From Ascochyta rabiei (lineage: Eukaryota > Ascomycota > Dothideomycetes > Pleosporales > Didymellaceae), in contig NC_082420.1 in NCBI RefSeq assembly GCF_004011695.2, positions 434,001 through 498,000 of the forward strand: a DNA stretch of 64,000 nt, given 5' to 3'. Position numbers and translations under genes: made by a program. This document shows positions 22,600 through 34,693 of the stretch, in pieces. Numbering within the stretch: the first letter of the stretch is position 1; every line of letters begins with the position of its first letter. The notes beneath the pieces are model-generated. The model was not told where the DNA came from and ran no database searches. It saw nothing but the letters and a program-made list of their open reading frames with translations.

Positions 22600-23463
22600 T
22601 TACTCCTCAGCCGCGGCAGCAGCCTTCTTCTTCTTCTTGGAAGACTGATCCTTGCCGAACGACGAGGAGGGAGTGTTTGTCTGATGGACGATGAATCGTG
22701 TGTAGTCCTCCTCAGGATCCCACTCGAAACCCGCTAGGTAGGGCTTTTCGAATTCGTCATCTTGCTATGGGTGCGGGTCAGCAATGCTACTAAACAAGAT
22801 TGCCAATCATTGGAACAAGTGCGGGGTAAAGCGGGAATGCCCACGTGAGGTTCAGAGGGGCAGGAATGCGAAATACAATAGGAGCAGTTACATACCCTCT
22901 TCTTGAACTGCTTATGGATGGCGTCCAGCGCATCCTTGATGGTGACGCCTTTCATGTTCCGTGCGGAAACTTCAAGTCCAAGTGGGAAGTGTAGGGTGAT
23001 CTTCTTGACCTTGGGTATGCACAAAGGCAAGCTCAGGTATGATGGGTCGTCGACCGTGGATGGTGACTTGTTCAGCTTCCTGTAGGGCCGATCAGTCAGG
23101 TCACGTTGGGCAAGATCACGCTGCAGCGACTCGGTGGGCAGCAAGGTGCCAATTGACGCAGTGGAGACTGCATGCTTGCAAAGTCAGAGGAACTAACTTA
23201 CCACCCTAGTTTCTGGGTCTCGGGTGCGATGTTGATTGTCTTGCCCTCTTTCTCTGTCATCTTGTTAGCTCCTCTTCCCCTCACTTGCTGCCCCTCATCT
23301 GCTGCCCCTCACCAGGACCGCTATCATGACACAGCTACTTACGAAGGTCTAAGATATCGTAGCAGTCAGCTGCCATAGAACTTGGCCTGCGCTTGGCCTT
23401 GACTTCCTTGTTGGCATCGGTGGCAGAGTCGACCTTGGAGAGGGTTGCCTCGGTTTCTGCCAT
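22600..23463 (-). CDS. Small intracellular protein, DUF6699-like
   Basis: Four exons (23463-23343, 23253-23202, 23079-22896, 22764-22600) give 173 residues. All junctions are GT..AG and keep frame, and the introns (89, 122 and 131 bp) are longer than elsewhere in the window. The middle encodes a compact fold, PSYLSLPLCIPKVKKITLHFPLGLEVSARNMKG followed by VTIKDALDAIHKQFKKR, that resembles the fungal DUF6699 pattern of beta strands and a helix. The C-terminus ends in a basic run, SSKKKKKAAAAAE, possibly nuclear-targeting. There is no signal peptide or membrane segment. Function unknown. The splice-based model is strong; the family name is tentative. Confidence 0.75.
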
Positions 23464-24381
23464 CTTTGGAGTGGTTAGGAAGGAATAAGCACGAGCTTGA
23501 TTGAGTGGCTTGCGAGCAGAAGGTAGGTTGAGCTGTCAAAGAGCTTTGGTAAGCTGTAAAATTGGCACTTGCAGGTGAGCGTGAAGTGAGAAGGCCGTGG
23601 AAACACAGGTGAGTGTGTGAAGAACAGAAGAAGGGGGCTGAGACGCTTTTGAATGAGGGGTCAATCAGTCGGCGGAAGCACAGGAGACAGTCACCTGTTC
23701 ACCACACCATCATCCCATCCAATTGGCGCCGGATTTGGAGCTAGCGCCACCTGTATCTGGGGTAGGGAAATGCGGGGAAACGCGACGCCAACAAGTCGTC
23801 TCAACACAGCCATGAGCGGCTGGCAGCATGGTTGAGAATGTTCGAAACCTAGCAATTGGTCATCTGTGACATTTTAAAAATAATCTTGAGCTCTATTCTG
23901 TTGCGCTTTGTTTTTTTCGTAGCTCAGGCCAATGGTGTGGTGACCATCACGCGACAGCGATCTACGTCATACGACCGACTGAGCAACTCGCATATCATTT
24001 TAGTTCGACCAACGCGGCTGGAGGGGTCATTTCAGGGCTCCACTTGGTACCTGCAAGGACTGTTGTTCCAAGCGGGGACTGCTTTGCCGAGTGCGGTTGG
24101 ACAGCCTGGTAATCGCTGATGGTGCAAGATGGCGAAACGTCCACTTGATTGGCGTTTCCCGGTGGTTCCGCGGGGGTTCAGATGAGCTCTTGCTTCAATC
24201 TCTCAATTAGAATCATGGAGAGGCTACAATCCGGCAATCTCACGAAAGCTGTTACACGGATCATCACCCCATCTTCTCAAAAGTCTCAAGACACATTGAG
24301 CCATACACCTGGAAAGACTCTACTTTGAATGAGTAACTACGTGCATATACTGGAGCTTGTGCTTGATCCTGTGTTGCAGGT
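23464..24381. other. Intergenic interval
   Basis: About 920 bp between two - strand genes; short frames only. The part next to 23464 is the promoter and leader of the DUF6699-like gene. Confidence 0.45.
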
Positions 24382-25616
24382 CTACGAGTGACCCTGGATT
24401 TCCTTAGTGACATACAGCTCTTCCAAGTACTTCTCCTCATCTTCACTTAATGCCTTCCCGCGCGCTTCAAGCGCCTCGTCCATCCTTTCAACACTCGAAA
24501 ACCCAATGATAGGACTGGTTACTCTTTTGTTGATCCACGCAAGCGCAACATGACTCATCTTCCAGTCGTGCTTCTTTGCCAGCTCTTCGACGCGCTCAAC
24601 AATTTTGTGATCGGCTTCGGTGTGTCCGGACAGACTTGTACCGTTTGTCTTCTCATCTTCGGAGCGTGTAGTTGTGCCAAATGCTGAGGCGGGGCGTGCG
24701 AGATGACCGCGGCAAAGAGGCGCCCACTGGTAACCCTGTATTAGAACGGTGCAATGAGATTAGATAAGGAGGCAGACACGTACTGGGATTCGGCCAACGC
24801 CAGTGGAGTTACAGAAGCGAATCATCTCGCGCTCTTCCTCCCGGTACAAGAGATTGTAGTGATTCTGCATTGACACAAACTGTCTGGCAATGAGTACACG
24901 ATCGAACTGCGCCACACTGAAACTTACCTTTGTCCACCCGTTCTTCTCGGCGACAAATTGCATCTGCGCAAATTGCACAGCCCACATACTACTCGCGCCG
25001 ATATACCTTACCTTACCACTCTTCACCAAATCATGCAGAGCCTCCATTGTTTCCTCAATCGGTACGTTCTTATCGTATCTATGAATCTGCAGAAGGTCGA
25101 TATATTCGAGGCCAAGACGCTTGAGGGATGCGTTCACAGCGTTGAAGATAGCCTGGCGTGAGAGACCAAGGTGGTTCGTGTAGTCTTTCAGCTGAGGCAG
25201 CTCTTTGCTGAAGTTTATGCCTCGCAGACCGGGGTCTTCACCGACAGGACCGAAGCACTTGGTTAGGATGGTGAGCTTATCACGGGGCAGGGAGTACTTC
25301 TTGATCGCTTTGCCGATGATCTCTTCGGAGACGCCGTTGGAGTAGACGTTGGCTGAACAGTAGTGGGTTAATATTCACTCTTCGATCTGGGTGTCCCGAA
25401 CATACCGGTATCCCAAGTCGTAAGTCCTCTGTCCCATGCAGCCTTGAGGAGTGGTAATGCTTCCTCTTCTTCAAGCACCCATGATTGCCACTTGCGTGAC
25501 CCAATGGACATAGCACCAAGAATTGGGACCGAGACACGCAGGCCACTCTTGCCGAGTTGCCTGTACTCGGCCTTCGACTCTTTGAGAAGGCCCTCGATAT
25601 CTAGTTTGTCTGCCAT
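24382..25616 (-). CDS. Aldo-keto reductase (yajO/YakC-like, about 361 residues)
   Basis: NADPH-dependent AKR with a TIM-barrel fold. Four exons: 25616-25406, 25352-24928, 24879-24784, 24735-24382, with introns of 53, 48 and 48 bp. The start chosen is the Met of [11 protein letters not shown]; an upstream in-frame region lacks conservation. Catalytic-site segments are present: [19 protein letters not shown] (Asp, Tyr), [10 protein letters not shown] (Lys), [10 protein letters not shown] (His), and the cofactor end [16 protein letters not shown]. Close in type to fungal versiconal-hemiacetal-acetate-reductase-like and yeast-type AKRs. The exact substrate is not evident. Confidence 0.88.
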
Positions 25617-26218
25617 TGGTTCGGATGACGGTGAAAGGCTTTGGGTAAAATTAGGAGGAAGAGACGTGCAGCCGTTGCTCACCGCCATAACCGACTCGGT
25701 CAATTTATAGTTGCGTAGGTGGGTAATTGGCTCACTTGATTAGTCAGTTGATGACGACTGAATGGCTGTGCATGCCGCTGTCCATCACGGCTTTTGCGGT
25801 GATAGCGTCATCTCCGCAAAGGTGGAGTGGGGTGAGGGCTGCAGCAGTCGGACCGCGCCAAGTGCGCATCATGCAGCTCGCTTTGCAAGAATATGGTATA
25901 GAACGAGCATGTCAGTTTGATATCGCCAGGTTAAGTTGTGCCTAATAGTCAATTCCACGATCGTGTTTGTCGGTCGCGTCACAGGTTGGGGTCTGAGGTT
26001 GGTACATGTCGGCACACGTTCACAGCGGGGCAGACATCACCAATCTCAAGTGCGAGGGTAAGCGTGAGGTGGGTTTCCGTCGTTTCGACGGTGTGATGGT
26101 ATTGAAACATCAGTTTTGAAGTTTGTCCCCCAAGGCGCCGACCGCAGTCCGTGATGCAAAGACACTCGTAGTCGTTCATGTGCCCGTGAAAGAATCAATC
26201 CGTACTCCCGCGAATCGC

Positions 26219-27060
26219 TTAAGCGTCCTCCTCGATGTTGCCGCGCTCCGAGACGTAGAGACCGTCCAAGAACTTTCGGATATCCTTGTTGCGGACCTTG
26301 CAGATCTGCTGGATGTCGGCGGCAGACTGGGAAACATCCTCGAGGGACTAGACGTCCGTTAGCAGGCAGAACCATAGTAAGCTCCAAGAGCACGCTTACG
26401 TTTCCGGTGAGCTGCAGCTCATCCTTCTGGTTCTTCGATGCCTCGACGGTCACACCGGGCCTCATGACAACTCTTCGTACAAGCTTCTCGCCAATGAAGT
26501 TCCTGATCTCAACCTCGAATTGGTCGGTCTCCTTGTTCTGCTCGATGTTGACGTTGATGGGGAAATGGGCGTAGACGTAGCGCATCTTGTACTTGTAGCC
26601 CTTGGTGACACCGATGATCAGGTTGTTGATGAGAGTGCGGACGGTGCGGAGGGTAGCGACGCTCTTGCGCGAGCCGTGGTGGAGCTCGATCTTGATGAGG
26701 TCCTTCTTGGGATGGGTGAAGGAGACAGCCAAGTGACCGAGGGACTTGGTGAGCTTGCCACGAGGGCCTGTGAGAGTCGTCAATGCCAGTCCAGCCCAAA
26801 GTTCGCGGTTATGCACCCACCCTCAACGACAACGTTCCTGGTCTTGATGGAGACGCTGACCCCCGCGGGGATTTCGAGCAATTCCTCGGAGTGGCTGTTG
26901 CGCAGATGTCAGTCCAGTTCTTGCATCGTCATGTTTTCGCGGTGCGCTCTGCCAGGGTTCGCTGGAATCGCGACCAGACGTCGAATCTCAGGGGAGCGAA
27001 ATTTGCGCAGCGCAGCGATTCGGCAGCGGTAGCCGGTTGGAAGACGTACATGTACTTCAT
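26219..27060 (-). CDS. RPL9: 60S ribosomal protein L9 (uL6)
   Basis: Cytosolic large-subunit protein L9. Four exons (27060-27050, 26894-26821, 26767-26400, 26347-26219) give 193 residues. The first exon is only 11 bp (MKYI, split in the Ile codon) and is followed by a 155-bp intron, typical of fungal ribosomal genes. The diagnostic sequence is intact: [32 protein letters not shown], then [20 protein letters not shown]. The C-terminal tail [19 protein letters not shown] is also present. All junctions keep frame. Confidence 0.96.
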
Positions 27061-27572
27061 CTTGGAGGTTGCTGCTGGTTAGCGATGTCGACGGAGGTTG
27101 CGAGTATATTCGAAGATGGGCGAAGACTCAAAATGTCCCATAAGCGAGGTGGGAGAAAGCTCTTGGCGTTCACCTACCAATGACATCTTCCCTCTGGCGA
27201 CGCTAGCACAGCTTTATGCCGCTACCAGTGTTCGCCCCACCCTTGAAGCAGCATCTCGAGCGTCCGCCCCATCGCGCCTTGACCTCGTTGTCGCAACACA
27301 TCGCAGGATGCACGGAAGAGCACTGGAATGCGTGTTTTCCTGGACCGACCAATCTCGCAAGTTGACACGGCCGTGGCCCATGGGTGGCTTCGACGTCCGT
27401 GGCTGCTAAGCGTCGACCGTCCTAACACCTACAATTCCCATTTACGGCCTGGTGATCCGTGTGGCTCAAGGAAGCATATCATGCTCAACGGTACAGAAAT
27501 ATGGCATTCCCTTCCGGATTTTGCAGTCTGAGGTGACTCCTAGCTTAAACGTGTAGCCTGGTGTTGCCTCAG

Positions 27573-28928
27573 ATGCGAGGAATGCAAACATCAATCAAAC
27601 ATGGAGAGATTGTTCCAACATCATGGGACCTTGATGCTGCTTACCTCAACAACTCGATGACTTCCCCAACTAAACCCCGTCTCAGTGTCATCACATCCTT
27701 CAGCTCCAATCGCGACTCAGTCAAGACCCGCAATGTCTCTAACCCCTTCAGCCTTGCAATACCCGGCCGTTACAGCCAGAGATCATCGCGTCCAATCTCG
27801 ATACCACTGAGTATCAGACCAGCCAGCTCCATCTATTCCCAAGATCAAGACGAAGCGAAAGACAAGCTCACACCGCTAAAGCCAGCTGTCATCGTTGCTG
27901 AGCGGCCGATTCGGCCACATCCTCCGAACCGACAGTCGAAAGCACTGGCAGCGTACTGCAAGCATCGCAATCCGTACTCGTCAGAGAAGAGGAGGTTCCA
28001 TGTTACTTACTGGAAGATCGACGATCGAGTGCTGGCCCTTGCGATCACGCTGACGCTGGCGCTTTTGACCATGATTGGGGTGCCTCTTGTTGCTGTGTTG
28101 GCACAGAAGCTCATCGTGCAGTTGCCGGTTAATGTACTTGTGCCTTCGTACGCATTTCCCGATGCCGGGTCGTGGAGCCGGTTGTACGATGCGTAAGTAC
28201 CATCCTTATTACTGCGCTCACGGATCTTAGTGTGGCTGATATTTCAAAGCATCGCACGGCACCAAGACACCAAGTTTACAATAATAATCAATCCGGACAA
28301 CGGCCCGGGGAATGCGACTCGACCGAGCCCCGAGTATGTTGACGTTCTCAATACCTTGGAGGTTTTCCCTCATGTGCAAACACTCGGATACATTCGCACA
28401 GCTGGCGGGACTCGCGATAATGCAACCATCCGCGCCGAGATAGCGACATACAGTGGCTGGTCAAATTTTCAGGATCTCAAGCTGAACGGCATCTTCTTCG
28501 ACCAAACACCATCCAAAGACGAAGGAAGTGCTCGCGAGTATCTCCGAAACATTAGTGCTACAGTACGGCATTCTGAAGGATTCCTAGAACCGAGACTAGT
28601 GGTGCATAACCCTGGTTGTGCACCAGATGCAGGGTTGGTGCGGTATAGAGTCGACGTGGTTGTTGTATTTGAGGGCTTGTACTCTGATCTACCGAGTCGT
28701 GAACAGTTGAAGAATCAATCCAAAGACCTGGAACAGCACAACATGCACAGGGAGAACTTTGGGATGCTGATACATTCGACGCCTTCAAACATTGGCAACA
28801 TAGGATTGAGGAAAGTCATAGATAGCCTGCGACGAGACACTCAGTGGCTGTACATTACGGATTTGATTGAGGACGTGTATGACGGGTATGGCTCGCTGTG
28901 GGAACAGTGGCTTAGTCTGACCTGGTAA
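27573..28928 (+). CDS. Membrane-anchored spherulation-specific family 4 (spherulin 4) protein
   Basis: Two exons, 27573-28192 and 28250-28928, give 432 residues. The N-terminal 150 residues are Ser/Pro/Arg-rich and cytoplasmic-looking. A single membrane segment follows at about 153-176 (VLALAITLTLALLTMIGVPLVAVL). Then the spherulin-4 domain: VPSYAFPDAGSWSRLYDA, the junction to IARHQDTKFTIIINPDNGPG, HVQTLGYIRTAGGTRD, and LNGIFFDQTPS. The NPDNGPG and GIFFD motifs are diagnostic. This is a TIM-barrel-like secreted fold of unknown function, possibly polysaccharide-related, here tethered as a type II protein. The intron acceptor at 28249 gives the family-like LYDAIARH. The start could also be the second ATG at 27582. 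Confidence 0.85.
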
Positions 28929-28947
28929 CTTGGAGACGCAAAGGGCC

Positions 28948-30399
28948 TCATGAGTAATGTCCAAGATCATCCATGATCTCTTCCAATTGCCAGTCCAAGA
29001 CCGGCTCGCAGCGCTTACGCTCGCCAACGACACTGTTGATTTGGTCACCGTCCAATTTGTTAGGATAGTCATGCCTGTAGGCCTCTTCGACGATACTCCA
29101 TATCCTGCGTCGATTCCAGAGGCCGTTGGGTAGACTCGAGGTCCGTGGGTCGGAAGAATTGAGCGCGAAGTACTTCGTCGCTAATAGCTGTCCAATTGCT
29201 TTCCAGTCCCACGTGGCATCCGGCCTTGATGATTTTCCTATACGCTCCCGGTGCAGCTTCTCGAGCTCGTTTGTGTTGAGATCCCATAGATACGGCAGAG
29301 CTGTTCCGCTCATGATACTTCTTCGCCAAAAATTGTTGTCAAGGATCAACTTGGAAGCCAGCGTTTTTGACGTCTGGTGCAAAGCAAGAGCTGAATGGGC
29401 AGGCAGATAAATACTGATCTGATCTATCAGCTCAACCGGAAGCTGATCAATTCCACACGACCCCTGGCACGGCAGTGAGAAAGGATATGGACAAGGCGCA
29501 GAGCCGCTAGTGTCCTGAAGCAGGCCAAAGACATGAACTGTGAGGGTTGGTATATTGATCGGATCTGTGTAAAATTTCTGGGTGGAGATCAGTTTAGAAG
29601 CGCGACCGAGTCAACATTGCTCACTTCGTATGCACCTTCCCACCATTCTAAAAGAGACAATCCTACCACACTTCGAGGCCCGTGGGTGCCTGTTGCGGTG
29701 CACAAATCAAATAGGTCGTTTTTTGCAACTATGCTATTATCATTTGTACACCTTGCGTTTTGTCGATACCGTGATTGTAGCATTTTGTTCAAGGTTGAAA
29801 GGCTTGAAAGGCCATCATCGCTCTCTATCATTGGCTTGAATTGATCAATTACTCGGCGGCTGATCTGTAAACAGTTCTCATGCAAAGGAAACACCGTGTC
29901 GTAGTTGCCAATTTGCTGCATAGCATTGAAGGTGATTCTGCCTGGAACATCTGTGCCTAAAAGATACTCGTCAATGTGGAAAAGCTGGTCATTTGTCGCG
30001 TTCCAGGTGGTAGCTGCAGAGAGAAAGACGTCGGCACTGTCCGATGCATTGTAGCAAGCAGAACTTGTCATGCGTCAGCTCAGGACAAGTCGTTAGGATC
30101 GGTACATCTACTGGAACTCTTCTGCTGACAGGCCTGCAAGATTGTGATGGTGAACATCTTGCCTGCTACCAAGCAAGCGGTGGTTCCGCATCCACTGAGC
30201 ATTGTGAGCCAGCAAGCCTGTAGCACAAGACTCTTGAGTTTACCTTATAGCGAGCCGCCCTCACATCCAGGTTGTACACTTCACCCTCAGGGCTAAATGG
30301 CGAACCGCAGATGACGCAGAAACAAGACGACTCCATCGCGAATTGCGCTTCGGACTTCGGACCTGGATCAGGCTGTGAGGTGGACAGAAGGCTGCCCAT
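28948..30399 (-). CDS. F-box family protein with a Pezizomycotina-type N-terminal region
   Basis: The 3' exons 29577-28948 and (about 30071)-29625 join in frame across a 47-bp intron (branch CTAAAC). The second contains an F-box, IDQLPVELIDQISIYLPAHSALALHQTSKTL, followed by a conserved block with ATWDWKAIGQLLATKYF and LPNGLWNRRRIWSIVEEAY. A candidate first exon (30399-30244) starts MGSLLSTSQ and has FCVICGSPFSPEGE with two Cys pairs, as in fungal F-box proteins of this group. I could not find a frame-preserving join between 30244 and 30071: every obvious acceptor meets a stop. Either the gene starts at ATG 30071 (358 residues) or the 5' middle part is damaged. Confidence 0.6.
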
Positions 30400-32971
30400 A
30401 ATCTCGAGACATAATGCTGAAAAATTGGTCTATAGTAGTGGTTTGGAAGCTCCAACGCCTAGTCACGCAGCGGTTTAGTAAGAAACTGCAGCAGCGTTGG
30501 CCGACTGGTGGATTATGATGTCATAATTGGCCCAAGGCTTTACGCCAGGCCCGAAACAGACTTGCCATCATCGGGGTCTTATCGCGACGACACTAGTACA
30601 GCATTGACTATGTAGTCATCTGAACAGTGGTGTGGAGGATGTTTTCGGTCTAGGGTGCTGACGCTCGCTAGCAATACTATTTGTCTCGTTCAGTCACTGT
30701 TATTGATAGCCTCAATGATAGTGCGACGTTCACATTGGCGATCCAACTTGCGATCCAGCTTATTTTGTCCAGATCTTCCAGTCTTCTAACGATTCGGTTG
30801 TCGCGTCGCATTAACCTTCTTCGATACATTGTTTTGAACCACATAAATTGGTCCGAAAATCATGTTTTGTGTCGCATTGGTTTCAAAAGGGTTGATATAC
30901 TGAACGTCTCACTTAGCTGCAGGCATCTCAACGAAGTCGTAGAAACTGAGCTGTGTGGCGAGTACAGTAACTCAACTCTAAATAGCTGAGCTGTAGCGCA
31001 ATCCTTTCGACTAATACATCGAAAGCCGCGAACAGCAGGACAAATCGGAGAGACTGACATGAAGGTTGAAACCCCTTAACAACTTGCAACAGGGTAGCCA
31101 TGGGGCTTACGAAGCTTTGAGTGATACCCGCACATTAAGGAAAGAGGAGACTGAAAATTTCGAGCAATGGCCTACCCAAAGCTTACGGAGGATGATCATA
31201 GCCGCCTTACTGAAGCTAAAAAGACCTCAGTATCATCGAGGGAGTATCACTTACGAGGAACAAAGTCTCACTGTCGGCAAGTTTGAGTGAGTATCATCGG
31301 GAGACCATTCCGATGGATCAATCTGATTCACCAGAGTATTCGACTATGACGTTGCTTCGAACAACATACCGTACGATTGCAAATTCGGCCAATCACTTCG
31401 TACTGGCACTGAAAACGCTTTGGCTCTCGTTTTCTTAACACTAGTTCCCAAATTACAAAGACGTCTTTGTAAAGGGCGCAGGTTGCCCTCAGATTGCATA
31501 GGCACTACCTTGACTTAATTACAAAAAGTTCAAGGGCTCTGAAGATTGGGTCCATGCATACATCAGACCTAAAAATTGCGGGATTACAGAGCTTTGCGAG
31601 ATTCAAGTTTAAACACTATACTATAGCTTGATATGGTCAAATGATTTGGTGGCCGACTAAGTCCCTGGCCCTCTTTAGCAGATGCTATATAAAAAACATA
31701 GCTTCGTATTTATTCCACATACGACCATAGGACGCTGTAAACAAGTTCTCCTGCCCGAGTCGCCGTCTGTCGTGATACTGTTTAGAGGATGCCGTGGTAT
31801 GCCTTTCCGCTTTTAGTATCCACGTGGTAATTCCAACACGCTGAAAAGTATGAGCAACTTCGCAGCAGTGCTAACTAGGCAGGGCATGTGCGAGGAGATA
31901 GAAGCAATGCACAGGGAGGCACTGGTCGCTCAGAAGAAGGTGAACATTTTAGAGCATCTCAACATGTTTTCTGCATGTTCGTTCTGAACAGGTACCGGTA
32001 CCAGTCTCATAAGGTTGATCTGTCTGGATGCAAACCATGATCCCATCGTCGCTTGCGATTTGACACATCTTTTTTCCACGTTTCCTCAGAGCTATAATCT
32101 AGTTTCCACCTAAATATACTCTGCTGAAGATGTCACACATGAGGGTATTTGAGGTTATCACCGATAATATCCAGATAGTCGATGGTCTCACAAATTTCGC
32201 ACCGAGGGCTCTCGAATCTATTTAGCAGACCCTCGTAGTATTGTTTCCTTTGAGAGATCCGTGTATCCCTTTTTCTTGGAAGTAGCCGGTAGCATCAGCG
32301 CATGGAATCTATGGTATGGGACTGCTGCCATCGGCGTGCTAGTTACACGACCCAAAAATTACCACACATTCTACATTTATATGAGCAATGGTTGCATCTT
32401 TCCAAAAAAGGACGCAAAGAAGGAAGGCTTTATCAAGGCTTCACTCCGTAAGTTCTGAGCCGGTCTCGAGCAAATGGGTGTGTGCCACAAGCCAGGCTTT
32501 ACTATTGTCAGAAGTATCTAGTCGACTACGACTACTTTTCTACAGATATGGCAACGTAGTGAATTTGGGGCAGGATATATGATCAAATTGCTACGGCAGT
32601 AAAGGACGTGACGAGGATAATTCTTCAATTGCATCGAGCGAAATCATGCTGCGTACGCGACGAGTTCGTTCTACGCAGCTTTTGGAGATCCGGGGGGCTC
32701 GTTAACAGCTCAATCTTTCTCGTGCTAGTCATCTGAATCAAATTTTCTTAAGTTTTCTTGTGCAGGTTTCGTTCGCACTTAGTTAGATGAGAATGGATAT
32801 CAGATGATATTGAAGTGGCGCAGGCTCAAGCGGTGTGGGTTGTTGGAGCGACGAATTATTGGCTTTTCGCCACCCCCTGCATTGGCGTCGGATAGAGACT
32901 GGACATGCGCAAAGTGGAGGCATTAAAGAATCATGTTGTTATGGATTTCTAGATAATGAACAGAGCTTTGC
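30400..32971. other. Gene-poor interval at the edge of the accessory region
   Basis: About 2.5 kb with short frames only and no domain signature on either strand. Base composition drifts toward AT from about 31.3 kb onward. It may contain eroded remnants, but I cannot identify any. Confidence 0.5.
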
Positions 32972-33856
32972 TCAGTGTAACACTCTGAATCTGCCAGCGC
33001 CAAAACCCGATAGCACACAATTCACAATAATACGGGAGAGGAGACGATTCTCCCGATACTTGGTATCATTCCTGAATGTTGCTATGCGCCACTCATTCTT
33101 CCACATCGCCACAGCTTCATGGGAACACGCGCTTTTGGTTTGCATATGTTCAGCGACCACGTAAAATGACGACCAGATAGCGTGTTTCTCCCTTGGTTCA
33201 AACAGCTGTCATGGCGAGAATCTGCTAAATGTGTGAAGCAAGAAAACAGTAACCCATGCGTCGAATTTGGGCAATACAGTAACAGATTTTCCATCCTTCC
33301 TGACACGCTGTAATGCCAGGACAGGTTGACTCGTTAGCAGCCGCCATGCTTCGCGTGTCTCATGATACTCCGCTCTAGTATGCGTCCGGAGGACTTGTCC
33401 ATCGCAGAACACGAGGTCAATATTTTCTCTAGAGAATGGGCGTTCCAACAAGAAACTCATAGCATCAAAGTGCTCCGCTGGAATGTTGGTCAAGTCCATC
33501 TCTGCCGATAACATTGTGATATCAAGAAATTCAAATTGTCTCCTTGAATCCAATCGCCAATTAGGCAGCAGCATATTATTTCCACCTTGCGAAATTAGCA
33601 AATTGATTCCGTAGATCCTTAAATCACTGTTCTCGTCAAGAACGGAGGCTGTGAAGCCGCCGGGCGCCATGCAGAGGTCGAGGACAGTGAGTTGCTTATC
33701 ACAAGCGGAATATGTCGATGAAGCTGATTCAAAGCTGTGGAATTCGCTGCTAATCTGTCCCATTATCTTGTAGAATATTTGTTCACCGGACCTGTCGCAT
33801 GATCGGCCCGCGACCGCTGTGCTTTGAAGTAATCGTCTCCTCGCGGATTCTTCCAC
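32972..33856 (-). pseudogene. FtsJ-like methyltransferase gene with one premature stop
   Basis: The SAM-binding start of an FtsJ/RrmJ-type methyltransferase is clear: LDLCMAPGGFTASVLDEN. It is followed by a DITMLSAEMDLTNIP segment, LVFCDGQVLRTH, and VLPKFDAWVTVFLLHTFSRF. At 33211-33209 an in-frame TGA (after SP) cuts the protein at 215 residues. The same frame then continues for 78 more codons with family-like sequence: QLFEPREKHAIWSSFYVVAEH, WKNEWRIATF. A CGA to TGA transition explains this. The TGA is followed by CAG, not CTA, so programmed readthrough is not suggested. It lies next to an AT-rich tract (33990-34250). In Pleosporales these genes occur as expanded families, and the substrate is unknown. 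Confidence 0.75.
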
Positions 33857-33989
33857 CCCGACTCAAATACTAAGTATGATTGCTGACTTTACGCTCAATA
33901 ACTGACCCTATGTCTAAGATCTGAGAGCTCACAATAAACAACTGAATGCTTGATTAAGTAGTTCTGAACAATCGATTTTGGGCTTCGAG

Positions 33990-34250
33990 TGGTTGTTTCT
34001 TTTGACTATAGCTATAGTCAATATACCTTTAGCTCTAGACTTATATATAGTTACTCTATACTCTTCTATCTCTGCCTATAGACAGCGTATACAATTCCAA
34101 GTTGATAAGTATAGCTAAGTATATTAACTAGTGTAATACGTACTAGGTCTTAGAGAGTAAATAGTTCTAGTGTTAGGCCTTTAATTTTCCTATCTTACAT
34201 TCTAGACGCCTAACGCTATACTAGCACAAGTGGGGTATAGGCCTAAAAGC
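33990..34250. repeat. AT-rich, TA-dinucleotide-rich tract (RIP-like relic)
   Basis: A run rich in TATAG, CTATA, TTAG and TAGT words with few CA or TG dinucleotides, embedded in otherwise balanced sequence. This is the appearance of a repeat relic after RIP. No reading frame or terminal repeat survives. The remaining parts of 33857-34693 show nothing gene-like. Confidence 0.6.
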
Positions 34251-34693
34251 TTGCCTCACATGAAATAAGACAAGGTTTTGTAGTTGAGGTTGAACAGATT
34301 GTTTCGAGGGAAGCAAATCAATGAGTGTAATTCTCGCTACTTAAGTCTTTTCACTTAATAAACCGTGCAAATCCCTGCCTCTTACTATACTCGCCAAAGA
34401 GCGAACCTAATGGTTATCCATGTTCGCGTTACCAAGGAAATGTAGTGCTATGCTGCGTCTACTACCGACATTCTACCTTCAGTCCTGCAATCGGGCATAC
34501 GATAGAGCTTTGACAGCAAACCGAGACGTGAAATTTGATGCGCAAGACGCTTTTGCTAAGAACATCCCAACTAGATGGTTCTTCAACAAAGGGTTTGCGC
34601 CTCATGCCCATGCTAAACCCTGTATCCGAGAACTGCACAGGCGTTAGCAAGAAACCTTACACATGATTCACGTTTGATTACCTTATGTTGAAA

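Noticed and set aside
33209..33211. Programmed stop-codon readthrough in the FtsJ-like gene
   Set aside because: The base context after TGA is CAG, not the CTA known to promote readthrough in fungi, and there is no peroxisomal signal at the extended end; simple nonsense mutation is preferred.
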